From: Candidatus Altimarinota bacterium
Lineage (GTDB): Bacteria > Patescibacteriota > Gracilibacteria > UBA1369 > 2-02-FULL-48-14
DNA: 64,000 nucleotides
Assembly (NCBI GenBank): GCA_015485665.1
Contig: WFTC01000001.1
Location: 28,576 to 92,575 of the forward strand
Direction of reading: 5' to 3'
Both the position numbers and the translations under genes were made by a program. Below are positions 9,201-17,938 of the stretch, one piece after another. Below the pieces are notes generated by a model. The model ran no database searches and was not told where the DNA came from. It saw only the letters and a list, made by a program, of their open reading frames with translations. Each line of letters begins with the position of its first letter. The stretch's first letter is position 1.

Positions 9201-10807
9201 CTTACCCAAATAGCAATGGTGATACTGAAGAAGCTACAGGCTTCCTAACAAACGGAACCGCTAAATTCACAGGTTTGAACTTTTACATTCCTGCAGATGA
9301 TAATGCGGAAATGACAGTTGCCGTTGATGTAAACACAATTGAAGCAGGTGCTTCTGCTAGTGAATTCATCGAACTGAACATTGCATTCAACAACTTTGAA
9401 GCTATTGCACAAGGTTCTGGTGAAACTTACAATGCATCTAAGTACGACTCTACAGTTGCTTCAAACTCAGATCTTGACTTTGGAAATGTTACGTGGACAA
9501 GCACTTCTGTTGCTCTAGGTACAACATCTTCTGCTCTGACTCTTGGTTCTACTGCCACGATCACAACAGCAGATCTTAATGTTACTCTTCCTGTTGGAAC
9601 TCTTGTATTGGTTGATAATGATGGTTCTTTTGATTCAACAAACTCAACCATCTTCGTCCTTACTTCACAGTATGATGATGGAGATACAACTCTTACAGGT
9701 ATGGTGATTGATGATGCTGATACAACACCTGCAAATACAGACAATGTCTACTACTCACTTCCAGGTACTGGTTACTTCACTGCTACTGAACGAATGCATG
9801 TTCAAGAAACCAAGCCTACGCTTGCTTTGAATGCTTCTTCTCCAAGTGGAGTTCAATCAACTAATACAAATGCTCAACCTTTCATTGTTGATGTAACTGC
9901 AGATGCTGCTCAAGATGTAACTCTTCGCTCTGCTGTTTACTTGGATGGTACTTCTGATCTTGATGTAGAATTCAATGGTGTTGATGCTGAAGTTGGACCA
10001 AGTTCTACTCAGTACCTCTCAGGTATTGATACTTCATCTATTAGAGTATCTCTAAATGGTCTGTCAGATAATGACTGTTGGTACACAGATACCGGTTATG
10101 ATCTTAGCAACTATGCTAGAATCAGCGCTTGGTACTATGTAACCGATGATACTACATTAAGCAATGATACCTTTACTTCTGCAAGATACGTTCTTGCTAC
10201 GGATGGTAATGGAGATGCTACAGCAAACACTGAAGTAGCTCTTGATACTGCTACTAACTTGACTGAAGGTGCATGGACTTTCCGTGACGCTGCTCTCTCT
10301 GCTACAGCCGGAGACCAATATCTTGGATTCTGTTTGGCTGGTGCTTCTGAAGCAGGTGATGCGGGAGATTACCTATACCTTGATGAAGTTAAGGTTTACA
10401 ACGAAAAGATTACACTTGACATCAGTGGTTCAGGATCTCTTGCAGCTTCTGATGGAGCTCAAGGTCTTTACGTGAAACTAAAGAACGGAGGTACTACTGA
10501 AGCTCATGGTTTCATTGACCAAACAAGCACAAGTGCTGCAACCGTTGTATTGATTCCAACAATCGCACAAGGCGATATTGAAATCACTGAGGGACAAACT
10601 GAAACTTACGCATTTGAGATGGATACTACCACTCTCATGAATGTGACAAGTAATGATGACTTCCTCACACTCTCTATGGATATGGGTACATCTACGGATG
10701 GAACCATTTCAGCTGGAGATTTCTGGTGGTATGATGATAACGAGACAGTTAAATGGCTCGGAGACGTTTCTACCACAACGCTCAGCAGTAATACTCTTAC
10801 TTACTAG
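6209..10807 (+). CDS. Giant SLH-domain surface (S-layer-like) protein
   Basis: A secreted 1532-residue protein. The N-terminus MDISFVFRKFRKSISGFTIL is a signal peptide with likely cleavage after VAQA. Three SLH modules follow (about residues 20-205), with FRPDDTLNRAELAKML typical of cell-wall-polymer binding. Next is a Thr/Asp-rich linker (TDTTDDTTDTTTSTST), then a long run of beta-rich, Asp/Thr/Ser-rich segments with recurring patterns such as GETAILYIMGDL and GGTKSFYITADF, and a few closely spaced cysteine pairs. I take the ATG at 6209; the track start at 6140 is a TTG that would put 23 residues before the signal peptide. The coding style (repeated gat/act/gct codons) and a strong terminator suggest high expression. 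It is probably a main S-layer protein; this is inference. Confidence 0.85.
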   Translation: MDISFVFRKFRKSISGFTILALLATFFSFGVAQASTFSDTEGHWGEAYIDALYDAGVVSGDEGSDTFRPDDTLNRAELAKMLVEAYTEGLVDGASNPYSDVSESDWFIDYAASAYSYGIMTGNGDTGNFDGAETVNRATLIQAVYNAAGLTATGKDLPFDDVMSSDWYYDAVDAGYWWSVIDGESENTYNPAGDATRAAAAKVIYNGWYPVERDGGDTDTTDDTGATDTTDTTDDTTDTTTSTSTLNLSIAADTPAGETLPSGATSVEVFAFDAVAEGDDVNIDSITFNQEGVASLPADHAVYVYAEVDGMNTRMSSGQSVNSSTHDITFNNLDIEVAEGETVRVSVRVDVGTVSSTGEFAFQIESADMVDADGADVAGDFPILGESFDLSTTAAGTLTIEKNGSIDNPQLGEDSAVISKFKMTAATEAADLQELGVYISGSVNTTDMANFKLYVSGEDEPIGMVDMVDSLDVARFTGLDYQISKGGTKSFYITADFNTGRTDDTVKVYIDESTDVLATGDLYGFGMAIDRTLYDGNADACASTSSNDCSYSTLEGGDITISSDGPNAMDIAINGDDIVLLNFDIAAVTDVTFKNFPIGLLVSEATNASGLLNDDGTTSTGANFTDIKIVNTETGEEIFSSVDSDVFTTGSIGGTTVAVGTDDAQAYYLYTDDVEMSAGDELSLALTVDVENNTNLDGDTIVASLQLGSSYPEVRDSNNKVLSNSSYLVPSSAITSKTHTLRSPSLSLALASTPVSDTFVKGSEDVPFTGIVFTCGDASDCRITDLTTQGYLDDDTDDGTDNWQASSSTATDNGTVLNSYVGSIWLEDGDGNVVDGPESVSGTTFATTFSDIDWTLAAGETAILYIMGDLSSDSYKNSDGEYIAFGIDSTSDVTVEDEDGNTFTPTGTVNDTASGSTDPSTYVTVSEGGSLTIAVSGNKPNEDIVVAGTDGVEVSKFKFTTTDEAFLVTDLALNARQSGVAPANIGDYDNNIQEITISYPNSNGDTEEATGFLTNGTAKFTGLNFYIPADDNAEMTVAVDVNTIEAGASASEFIELNIAFNNFEAIAQGSGETYNASKYDSTVASNSDLDFGNVTWTSTSVALGTTSSALTLGSTATITTADLNVTLPVGTLVLVDNDGSFDSTNSTIFVLTSQYDDGDTTLTGMVIDDADTTPANTDNVYYSLPGTGYFTATERMHVQETKPTLALNASSPSGVQSTNTNAQPFIVDVTADAAQDVTLRSAVYLDGTSDLDVEFNGVDAEVGPSSTQYLSGIDTSSIRVSLNGLSDNDCWYTDTGYDLSNYARISAWYYVTDDTTLSNDTFTSARYVLATDGNGDATANTEVALDTATNLTEGAWTFRDAALSATAGDQYLGFCLAGASEAGDAGDYLYLDEVKVYNEKITLDISGSGSLAASDGAQGLYVKLKNGGTTEAHGFIDQTSTSAATVVLIPTIAQGDIEITEGQTETYAFEMDTTTLMNVTSNDDFLTLSMDMGTSTDGTISAGDFWWYDDNETVKWLGDVSTTTLSSNTLTY

Positions 10808-10827
10808 TAAGATCACTACTTTGAGTT

Positions 10828-10866
10828 AAAAAAGCCCCCCCCCATTTGAGAGGGGGGCTTTTTTTT
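10828..10866 (+). terminator. Rho-independent terminator after the SLH gene
   Basis: The A-run and GCCCCCC arm pair with GGGGGGC and a run of eight T, giving a very GC-rich stem with a short loop. It closes the transcription unit of the large surface protein. Confidence 0.9.
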
Positions 10867-10914
10867 ATTGGAAAAAGCTTTATAATAATTGTGAATTTAA
10901 CTTAAACAACAAAA

Positions 10915-11493
10915 ATGAAAAAAATATTAATTTCCGTGTTACTATTGACTTTATTTTTGACAGCTTGCAGTCAACAAACAATTAATTGGGATATTTCACA
11001 TGATAATATGCCTGAAGAAGTTGAGGCATTTCACAGAGAGCAATTGGAAACATATTTGGCTTTATTGGAGGAGGATCCTTACAATAAAGATTACTTATTT
11101 GAGGTTGCTTATCGTTACGGGAAATTAGGCGACGGCAAGAAATCTGAAGAATATTATCTTAAAGTTTTGGAAATTACTCCTAACGATCAAACTACTCTTA
11201 ACAATCTTGCAAATCTTTATGAAGAAGTTGGAGATTATGAGCAAGCCTCAATTGTTATTTCAGATTTATTCAACTTGAATCAAACAAGCGTTGAAGTTGT
11301 GCGTGATACGGTTCGTATTCTTTTGAAGGCAGGCAAAGATATTCAAGCTCAAGATGCACTTGAAATTTTTGCAAGAGAGATAGGGGATAATGCAAATACT
11401 GAAGAAATGACGCAGTTTATTAGTGATACATTTCAAAGCATTTTAGACTATAGGGAAGCAAATGGCATTGAAACTAAATTTATAAAACAATAA
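10915..11493 (+). CDS. TPR-containing lipoprotein
   Basis: A 192-residue protein. The N-terminus MKKILISVLLLTLFLTACSQ is a lipoprotein signal with lipobox LTAC, so it should be processed by the LspA encoded at 18.7-19.2 kb and anchored in the membrane. The mature part contains tetratricopeptide-type helices (for instance NKDYLFEVAYRYGKLGDGKK and TTLNNLANLYEEVGDYEQAS) that usually bind other proteins. It sits between two SLH-protein genes and ends 9 bp before the next start, so it is probably cotranscribed with the second one. A role as an assembly or scaffold factor for the surface layer is inference. Confidence 0.8.
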   Translation: MKKILISVLLLTLFLTACSQQTINWDISHDNMPEEVEAFHREQLETYLALLEEDPYNKDYLFEVAYRYGKLGDGKKSEEYYLKVLEITPNDQTTLNNLANLYEEVGDYEQASIVISDLFNLNQTSVEVVRDTVRILLKAGKDIQAQDALEIFAREIGDNANTEEMTQFISDTFQSILDYREANGIETKFIKQ

Positions 11494-11502
11494 CTTGACT
11501 TT

Positions 11503-13053
11503 ATGAAAATTTCACAGCTTGGTGTAAAAGCCTTTATCATTGCATTATTTATTATAAATATTGCTTACGCAAGTCCGGTCATAAATTCAGATGAAGATCA
11601 AAGTTTTGATAAAAATCAAATCTCAACGCAGCTAAGAAATATTACTATTAGTGAAAGTGAATATGATCCAATGATTATTGCAGGAGAGATTCGTATTACT
11701 TTACCTTCAAATGTTGAGATAATTTTTGATGATGAACGTAGCGAAGAAGAGATATTGCTTTATGGAACAGCTGTAGATAATGGTAGGCTTGAAGAGAAAC
11801 CGCAAATTGAATGGGAAGATAAAGATAAAACTTTGGTCATACCTATATTGCAGGATTTTGAGGAAGGTGAATGGTTTGTCATTACAAAGCTTTATGTTGA
11901 AGGATTTAATGAAGCATCTACATCATCAGGTTCAATTACTTTGAATGTTTCCGGCAGCAATGAGATTTACACTGATTCAAAATATCTATACGTCAAATCA
12001 AGCAGCTTAAATGACACAAATAAGCCTGAAATGCCAAGCAATATTGTGCTTAATTCCACAGATGAAGGTGTGCAAATTACTTGGGAAGATCCGACTGACT
12101 TGGATGTGAGTCAAATTCATATTTTAAGGGGGGTAAATGAATTTCCTGTGGGTGGTACTTATTATGAGCTTGTAGCTCCAGGGGTTGAAATGTTTATTGA
12201 TGAAGATCTAAATGAAGGAGATGTTGTATCTTACATTTTAAGAGCTTCAGACGGGCGTAACTATAGTGATAATTCAGAGGAAATGAGCATTACTTATATT
12301 AAGCCTGCAAATGAGGAGGCGGAAGATGTTGATGAAGAAGAGCCAAGTACAGGTATTGAAGAAGAAGATCTTGGGGCGGAAGATGTTGATGAAGAAGAGC
12401 CAAGTATAGATCTTGAAGAAGATATTTCAATTGAAGAGGAAGATACTGAAGAAATTGGGATAATAGAGCCAGCTCCTTATTTTTCAGACATGGATGGTCA
12501 TTGGGCTAAATTGGCGGTGGAAAGTATGGCAAGCTTAGATGTGATTTTTGGAGATCCTGATGGAACTTTTCGTCCTGATGATGCTTTGAATCGTGCAGAA
12601 GCCGGAAGTTTGATTGCACGTCTTTTATATTATTTCTTTGATATGCAAGAAAGCACCTACCTTCCTTTTAGCGATGTGAGTGGAGATACTTGGTATTTTC
12701 AAGATTTGGGGAGTCTATATTTTTACAATATTGTTTCAGGTAATCCGGACGGCACTTTTGAGCCTGCGGAAGATATAAACAGAGCGGAGTTCTTAACAAT
12801 GGCGCTTAATTTGTACATCAAAGTTTTTGGAGAGCCTTTAGATGAAAGCTCCAATGAAATAAATTTTGCAGATATAGACGAGGATGATTGGTTTTTCCCT
12901 TATGTTGATTTGGCTGCTCAAGCAGGATGGGTGAGTGGTTACGATTGTGATCTTGGTACATGCTTTAAAGCGGATCAAGTAATAACGCGAGCAGAAGCAG
13001 CGCAAATGCTATACAACATGTTTTATGGCATATTGGGTGGGGAGGAATTTTAA
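11503..13053 (+). CDS. Surface protein with FN3-like and three C-terminal SLH domains
   Basis: A 516-residue protein. It has a signal peptide ([20 protein letters not shown], cleavage near AYA), an N-terminal beta domain, a fibronectin-III-like module (about residues 175-255, with [20 protein letters not shown]), and a strongly acidic linker with an internal duplication of [10 protein letters not shown]. Three SLH modules come last (about residues 325-510, each with a [14 protein letters not shown]-like core). Unlike the 1532-residue protein, the wall anchor is C-terminal. It lies 9 bp downstream of the lipoprotein and its stop overlaps the convergent metK stop by 4 bp. Confidence 0.82.
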   Translation: MKISQLGVKAFIIALFIINIAYASPVINSDEDQSFDKNQISTQLRNITISESEYDPMIIAGEIRITLPSNVEIIFDDERSEEEILLYGTAVDNGRLEEKPQIEWEDKDKTLVIPILQDFEEGEWFVITKLYVEGFNEASTSSGSITLNVSGSNEIYTDSKYLYVKSSSLNDTNKPEMPSNIVLNSTDEGVQITWEDPTDLDVSQIHILRGVNEFPVGGTYYELVAPGVEMFIDEDLNEGDVVSYILRASDGRNYSDNSEEMSITYIKPANEEAEDVDEEEPSTGIEEEDLGAEDVDEEEPSIDLEEDISIEEEDTEEIGIIEPAPYFSDMDGHWAKLAVESMASLDVIFGDPDGTFRPDDALNRAEAGSLIARLLYYFFDMQESTYLPFSDVSGDTWYFQDLGSLYFYNIVSGNPDGTFEPAEDINRAEFLTMALNLYIKVFGEPLDESSNEINFADIDEDDWFFPYVDLAAQAGWVSGYDCDLGTCFKADQVITRAEAAQMLYNMFYGILGGEEF

Positions 13054-14168
13054 AGTAGTTTTATTTTATCCACTCTTTCCCAAGTAAAGTTTGGAAGATT
13101 GCGTCCAAAGTGACCATAGCTTGCGCTTTGAAAGTATATAGGACGTCTCAGCTTCAGGTGTTCAATAATACCTTTAGGTGTGAGTGGAAATTTTTCTTTT
13201 ATCAATTTTGCTAAATCTTCGTCTGAATCACTGCCGGTTCCGAAAGTATTTACAAAAACTGAAATTGGTTTAGCTATGCCTATGGCGTAAGATAGCTGGA
13301 CTTCACAGCGTTCAGCCAGCCCTTGCGCAACTAAATTTTTTGCTATGTAACGAGCCATGTAAGCTCCGCTTCTGTCTACTTTTGATGGATCTTTTCCAGA
13401 GAAGCAGCCGCCTCCATGGCGACCTATTCCGCCATAAGTATCTACAATTATTTTTCGTCCGGTCAGTCCACAGTCGCCGGGAGGTCCGCCGATAGTGAAG
13501 CAGCCTGTTGGATTTATATGAAAAATACTGTCATCACGCAGCCATTCTCCACAGACAGGTTCAATAACATGAGCTTTTAAATCTTTTATTATTTGCTCCC
13601 TTTTAATATCCGGATCATGTTGAGCGGAAAGTACAACAGTATGCACGTGAGATGGGCTACCATCGGCACTATATGCAATGGTAACTTGGCTTTTTCCATC
13701 AGGACGTAAATAATCAAGAATTTTTTCTTTGCGAACATGGGTCAATTTTTGACTCAGTTTATGGGCAAGATAAATTGGAAGTGGTAAATAAGCTTCGGTT
13801 TCATTTGTTGCATAGCCAAACATCATGCCTTGATCTCCAGCTCCGCCGCTGTCAACTCCGCTTGCAATATCCAGACTTTGTTCATTAATTGAAGTCAACA
13901 CGGCGCAAGAAGAAGCATCAAATCCGTACTTTGCATTGTCATACCCAATATCATGGATTACTTGGCGTGCAATTTTCGGTATATCAACATAAGTGCTTGT
14001 ACTTATTTCTCCTGCAATTAAAACCAGTCCTGTTGTCACCATAGTTTCACAAGCCACACGTCCTTGCGGATCTTTACTTAGTATATCATCTAAAATTGCA
14101 TCTGAAATTTGATCGGCGATTTTGTCAGGATGACCTTCTGTAACAGATTCAGAAGTAAATAGAAGCAT
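13050..14168 (-). CDS. metK: S-adenosylmethionine synthetase
   Basis: Makes S-adenosylmethionine from methionine and ATP. The protein has 372 residues, slightly shorter than the 384 of E. coli. Visible motifs are [20 protein letters not shown] at the N-terminus (nucleotide and Mg binding), [12 protein letters not shown] and [20 protein letters not shown] (flexible loop and active-site lysines). The N-terminus is clear ([14 protein letters not shown]). It is the only recognised SAM-synthesis gene in the window and would supply MiaB. It is convergent with the SLH gene (4-bp overlap) and lies 21 bp downstream of the glycosyltransferase fusion. Confidence 0.96.
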   Translation of the reverse strand: MLLFTSESVTEGHPDKIADQISDAILDDILSKDPQGRVACETMVTTGLVLIAGEISTSTYVDIPKIARQVIHDIGYDNAKYGFDASSCAVLTSINEQSLDIASGVDSGGAGDQGMMFGYATNETEAYLPLPIYLAHKLSQKLTHVRKEKILDYLRPDGKSQVTIAYSADGSPSHVHTVVLSAQHDPDIKREQIIKDLKAHVIEPVCGEWLRDDSIFHINPTGCFTIGGPPGDCGLTGRKIIVDTYGGIGRHGGGCFSGKDPSKVDRSGAYMARYIAKNLVAQGLAERCEVQLSYAIGIAKPISVFVNTFGTGSDSDEDLAKLIKEKFPLTPKGIIEHLKLRRPIYFQSASYGHFGRNLPNFTWERVDKIKLL

Positions 14169-14189
14169 TTTTCAAACAGTATTATTAAT

Positions 14190-16124
14190 TTAATTGTAAC
14201 AAGCTTCACACAGCTTACTTAAGCTTAAATATTTAATTTGACTGTGATCTTCCATCAGGGATAGCTTTTGGGCTAAAACACTAAAATTTTCACCTGCAGC
14301 ATGAGGATGTTCCTCATGTGAATAAAACTCCCAGTCACTTGCTTCAAAAACAATAAAAGGAGGAAAAGAGTGTGCCTTCCAAAAAGCTTGAATATGTCTT
14401 ATTGAAGCTAATAATTCATCTTCACTCATATTCAACAAATTTTTAAGATCCATGCGCAAGTAACTAGCAAAAGGCAAGGCATACCGCCACTCCAAAAGAC
14501 TTACGGGATCTTCTGAAACAGGTAAATACTCAAAACCATATTCATGGATTATATCCAGCATAGTTTCGTTTATTTCTGTTTTAGGACGAAGCATTCTTAT
14601 ATTTTGAAGGTTTTTTGCGGCAAGATTATCTTGTAATTGCCTTAATGCTTTACGTTGAGCTGGTAAGTTTTTCCAACTTTGTCTACTGGGAATCAAACCT
14701 ATTTCATGACCCATTTTTTGTAATTCTTTTATTGTTTCAGCCCACATATCCAGCAAAGCTTCATCAAAAAATAAAGTTAATTTTATTTCCAGAGTATCTG
14801 CAAATTCTACGGTTCGTTGTAAAAAATCTTCAGTATTTTCATCATTTGCAATGTTCAAGCTAAGGCAGAAATAAAGTCTTTTTTTCCCCTTCATATTCTT
14901 TGCCCATTTCCTGTCTCTTAATTTAATAAAAGGAATAGACCAAGGCATAAGTTTTTTTCTTTTTTCTACTTTTCCTTTGTTTTTATCTAAAATCGCTTCA
15001 TAAAGTTTCAGATGTTTTTCTACACTGTTTTCCCAGTTATATTTTTCTTCAATCAGAACACGGCTGTATTTTCCCATTTGTGCAAGTTGGGGATTGAGTG
15101 CAAAATATTCAATATAATAGGCAAGTTCATTAACATCTTCCGCCGGAACTATGTAACCGTTTTGATTGTCTAGGACAAGCCTTCGCACATCTCCAACGTC
15201 TGTGGCAAGAATTGGCAGCGAAGCGGCACAAGCTTGAAGCAAGCCTTGAGGTAGACCATCCCAACGTGAAGGCAAAACAAAAAATTGGCTATTTTTGAAA
15301 AGTTTAACAAGGGAGTCTTGACTTAGCTTACCGTAAAAACGTAAATATTTTGATATCTCCAAATCTTTCGCCAGATTTTTCAAATTGGCAAGCTCCGGAC
15401 CTTCTCCTATAATATGAAAGACAAAATCTTTGCGTGACTGAATGAATTCAGCAGAGGATAATACTTTTTGCAATGCTTTAAGCAGATTATCCACACCTTT
15501 ATTATGGTTGAGAGAACCAACATATAAGGCTGCAAATCTGTCTTGATTGACTTTATTTTCAACTTTATCAAACTGGACCGTATCTATACCATCAGGAATG
15601 AATAAGATATTTTTATTTATGTTTTTAAGTTTTAAAAACCTTTCCGTAACAGAGATTTCATGATCGTATTTGGTTTCAAGAAACATTATACGGTGCAATA
15701 TTTTTCTAATACTCCGACCTCGCATAAAAATTGCATGGTCATGAATCGTTAAGACTGTCGGAATACGAGTTATCCATGATGCACATTTCATGATTATAGC
15801 GCTAAGTGCATCATGTGCATGATAAATACGATAAGAGCGCCATGAAAATAGTAAGCGACAGAAAAGTAATAGGGCAAAGAGTAAAGACCACTGTGTAAGT
15901 CTGTGTATGCGAACACCCTCCAGATTCTCCACAGCTTTTTCTTCTTTGCTAAGACTTCCTTGCATTGATTTGGTAAATATATCAACTTCATAGGCATATT
16001 TTTTTGATAAAGCTTCAGCTAATTTAGCCACATGCACTTGTTTACTGCCATCAACCGGAAACCATGTGTCAATCATTATGGCTATACGGATTTTTTCCTT
16101 CCTAATTTTCCTGATTTTCATCAT
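14190..16124 (-). CDS. GT4 glycosyltransferase fused to a degenerate polysaccharide-deacetylase-like domain
   Basis: A 644-residue two-part protein. Residues 1 to about 375 form a GT-B/GT4 glycosyltransferase, with MIDTWFPVDGSKQVHVAKLAEAL, YHAHDALSA, YVGSLNHNKGVDNLLKAL and the donor-binding PSRWDGLPQGLLQACAASLP. Residues from about 400 to 644 resemble a NodB-type polysaccharide deacetylase (LYFCLSLNIANDENTEDFLQ, KMGHEIGLIPS). The usual TFDDG and HxxxH metal ligands are replaced (SLNIAND, IPSRQSW), so hydrolase activity is doubtful. Its start overlaps the YqhQ-like gene by 4 bp, implying translational coupling. It probably acts in cell-envelope glycan synthesis; the substrate cannot be inferred. 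Confidence 0.8.
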   Translation of the reverse strand: MMKIRKIRKEKIRIAIMIDTWFPVDGSKQVHVAKLAEALSKKYAYEVDIFTKSMQGSLSKEEKAVENLEGVRIHRLTQWSLLFALLLFCRLLFSWRSYRIYHAHDALSAIIMKCASWITRIPTVLTIHDHAIFMRGRSIRKILHRIMFLETKYDHEISVTERFLKLKNINKNILFIPDGIDTVQFDKVENKVNQDRFAALYVGSLNHNKGVDNLLKALQKVLSSAEFIQSRKDFVFHIIGEGPELANLKNLAKDLEISKYLRFYGKLSQDSLVKLFKNSQFFVLPSRWDGLPQGLLQACAASLPILATDVGDVRRLVLDNQNGYIVPAEDVNELAYYIEYFALNPQLAQMGKYSRVLIEEKYNWENSVEKHLKLYEAILDKNKGKVEKRKKLMPWSIPFIKLRDRKWAKNMKGKKRLYFCLSLNIANDENTEDFLQRTVEFADTLEIKLTLFFDEALLDMWAETIKELQKMGHEIGLIPSRQSWKNLPAQRKALRQLQDNLAAKNLQNIRMLRPKTEINETMLDIIHEYGFEYLPVSEDPVSLLEWRYALPFASYLRMDLKNLLNMSEDELLASIRHIQAFWKAHSFPPFIVFEASDWEFYSHEEHPHAAGENFSVLAQKLSLMEDHSQIKYLSLSKLCEACYN

Positions 16125-17062
16125 AGAAGTGGTGAGTCTTCCGCTTTAAGAGAGCTTTTCAGGGCATGAAGAGCAACTTCCAATTGTTCATCTGTTGGTT
16201 CTTTTGTTGTCAGCTTTTGAATCCAAAGTCCGGGTAAAGATAAAAGTCGCATAATAGGATTATTTTGCTTTTTAGAGCTGATTTTTAAAAATTCATAACT
16301 TACGCCGGCAATCAAAGGGATGACCGCTATTCGTAATGCCAACATGCTTTGGAAGCTTTCAGCCGGCGGTAGCACAGTATAAACCAAGATACTCATTAAA
16401 ATCACAATGAAAATAAAACTTGTGCCACACCTCGGATGGAAACGACTTTGTTTTCTGGCATTTTCAATATTTAGCTTTAAACCTTGCTCGTAAGTCCTTA
16501 TGGATTTGTGTTCCGCTCCATGATATTGAAATACGCGCCGAATATCTTTTAGCAGGCTGATTAATAAAATATAGCTGATAAAGATAAGAATCTTAACAAT
16601 TCCATCTACAGCATTGAAGAGCAGATAATATCTTTCCAGTAATGGTAAAAATTCGGCAAGTTTTCCGGCTATCCAAAGCGGTATGAATTTAACGAGAAAT
16701 AAGGTGAAAGCCAAGGTGCCCAGTACATAGATTATTGTAAAAATACTTGTTGCAAGCTTCATTATGAAACTCTGGTGTTTTAGCTCTTTTTCATGCTCGC
16801 CAAGAAAAACATCATTTGAGTAGTCCAATGCTTTAAATCCTATATTCATTGATTCTGCCAGATGAACAATTCCACGAATCAAAGGCAGATTCAAAAAGCT
16901 CATTTTGTGAATAAGGCTATTAAATGAAGTTTGCTTTGTATGGATCTTCCCTTTTTCATCACGAACACTAACAACCCAAAAGTTTGGAGATCTCATCATT
17001 ACCCCCTCAATCACGGCTTGCCCTCCTATTGCAAAGTCTATCTTTTCAGCTTTTTTTTCCAT
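16121..17062 (-). CDS. DUF1385 (YqhQ-like) membrane protein
   Basis: A 313-residue protein of the DUF1385 family. Recognition rests on the N-terminal IGGQAVIEGVMMRSPN, the central YHGAEHKSIRTYE and the RFHPRCGTSF motif, all strongly conserved in the family. There are about four membrane spans, around residues 100-125, 150-172, 213-232 and 240-262. The His, Glu and Cys residues in those motifs look like metal ligands but the function is not established. It is coupled by a 4-bp overlap to the downstream glycosyltransferase fusion and is divergent from the SPFH gene, with a GACTAGTC site between them. Confidence 0.85.
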   Translation of the reverse strand: MEKKAEKIDFAIGGQAVIEGVMMRSPNFWVVSVRDEKGKIHTKQTSFNSLIHKMSFLNLPLIRGIVHLAESMNIGFKALDYSNDVFLGEHEKELKHQSFIMKLATSIFTIIYVLGTLAFTLFLVKFIPLWIAGKLAEFLPLLERYYLLFNAVDGIVKILIFISYILLISLLKDIRRVFQYHGAEHKSIRTYEQGLKLNIENARKQSRFHPRCGTSFIFIVILMSILVYTVLPPAESFQSMLALRIAVIPLIAGVSYEFLKISSKKQNNPIMRLLSLPGLWIQKLTTKEPTDEQLEVALHALKSSLKAEDSPLL

Positions 17063-17091
17063 TGTGGCTATTTTGCCAGATTCTCTTTTGT

Positions 17092-17104
17092 GAGACTAGT
17101 CAAA
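17092..17104. promoter_or_regulatory. GACTAGTC site between divergent genes
   Basis: GACTAGTC (17094-17101) followed by AAAG matches the core of the 3.2-3.4 kb palindromes. A loose promoter-like pair (TTTGTG, 16 bp, TAATAT) would place this site in the spacer of the SPFH-gene promoter, as expected for an operator. Confidence 0.4.
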
Positions 17105-17135
17105 GTGTTAATATGGACACGCTTAATACATATTT

Positions 17136-17936
17136 ATGTTTAATTCATATTTGTATAAATTCTTTCTCTTAATAGCATCACTACTACTAATAATAATGCC
17201 TTTTTTAGTTTTACTTCTGATTATTGTTTTATTCAATATTCGTCAGATTAACGAATATCAGCATGGTATTTTGTTTACATTTGGTAAATTTTCAAAAGTT
17301 CTTAATCCAGGTTGGCACATTGTATTGCCAATTTTTCAATCCATTAAGAAGGTGGATTTGAGAGTGCGCACTGTAGATGTTCCAACTCAAGAAACGCTTA
17401 CCAAAGATAATATTTCAGTTGGAGTAAATGCTGTGCTGTATTTTAAAGTGCGTGATGCGCAAAAAGCCATAATTAATGTGGAAAATTTTTATTATGCAAC
17501 ATCTCAATTAGCTCAAACAACAATGCGTAATTCAGTTGGAGAGGTTGTTCTTGACATATTGCTTTCAAGTAGAGAGGACATTTCTGAAAAGATCAGATCT
17601 ACGGTAGATCAGCTTACCGATGAATGGGGGATTGAAGTTGTCAATGTGGAACTTAAAGACATTTTAATTCCCCATGGAATGAAAAGAACAATAGCCAAAG
17701 AAGCTGAAGCGGAAAGAGAAAGACGGGCAATGATTACAAAAGCACAAGGAGAAATTGCGGCTGCTAAAAATCTTAAGAAGGCAGCTGAGTTACTTGGAAA
17801 GGTGCCCGGAGCTCTGCATATACGTACATTGCAGTCAATTAACGATATTTCTTCAAATCAATCCAATACCACAGTTTGGATGGTACCCGTTGAAATGATG
17901 GATGCTTTTGCTTCCATGGGAGTTAAACGGAAATAA
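17136..17936 (+). CDS. SPFH/band-7 (slipin-type) membrane protein
   Basis: A 266-residue stomatin-like protein. One N-terminal membrane segment (about residues 9-38) is followed by the band-7 domain (IRQINEYQHGILFTFGKF, NPGWHIVLPIFQ, VDVPTQETLTKDNISVGVNA) and an alanine/glutamate-rich coiled coil (KEAEAERERRAMITKAQGEI). Such proteins form oligomeric membrane scaffolds that organise microdomains or regulate proteases. An NfeD partner, common for bacterial slipins, is not present next to it. It ends 2 bp before the AroE-like gene and is probably cotranscribed with it. The start could also be the second Met (residue 21). Confidence 0.9.
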   Translation: MFNSYLYKFFLLIASLLLIIMPFLVLLLIIVLFNIRQINEYQHGILFTFGKFSKVLNPGWHIVLPIFQSIKKVDLRVRTVDVPTQETLTKDNISVGVNAVLYFKVRDAQKAIINVENFYYATSQLAQTTMRNSVGEVVLDILLSSREDISEKIRSTVDQLTDEWGIEVVNVELKDILIPHGMKRTIAKEAEAERERRAMITKAQGEIAAAKNLKKAAELLGKVPGALHIRTLQSINDISSNQSNTTVWMVPVEMMDAFASMGVKRK

Positions 17937-17938
17937 TT

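Noticed and set aside
6820-9744. Minus-strand ORFs of 62-105 aa inside the SLH gene
   Set aside because: They are antisense shadows created by the biased codon use of the repeat-rich surface protein.
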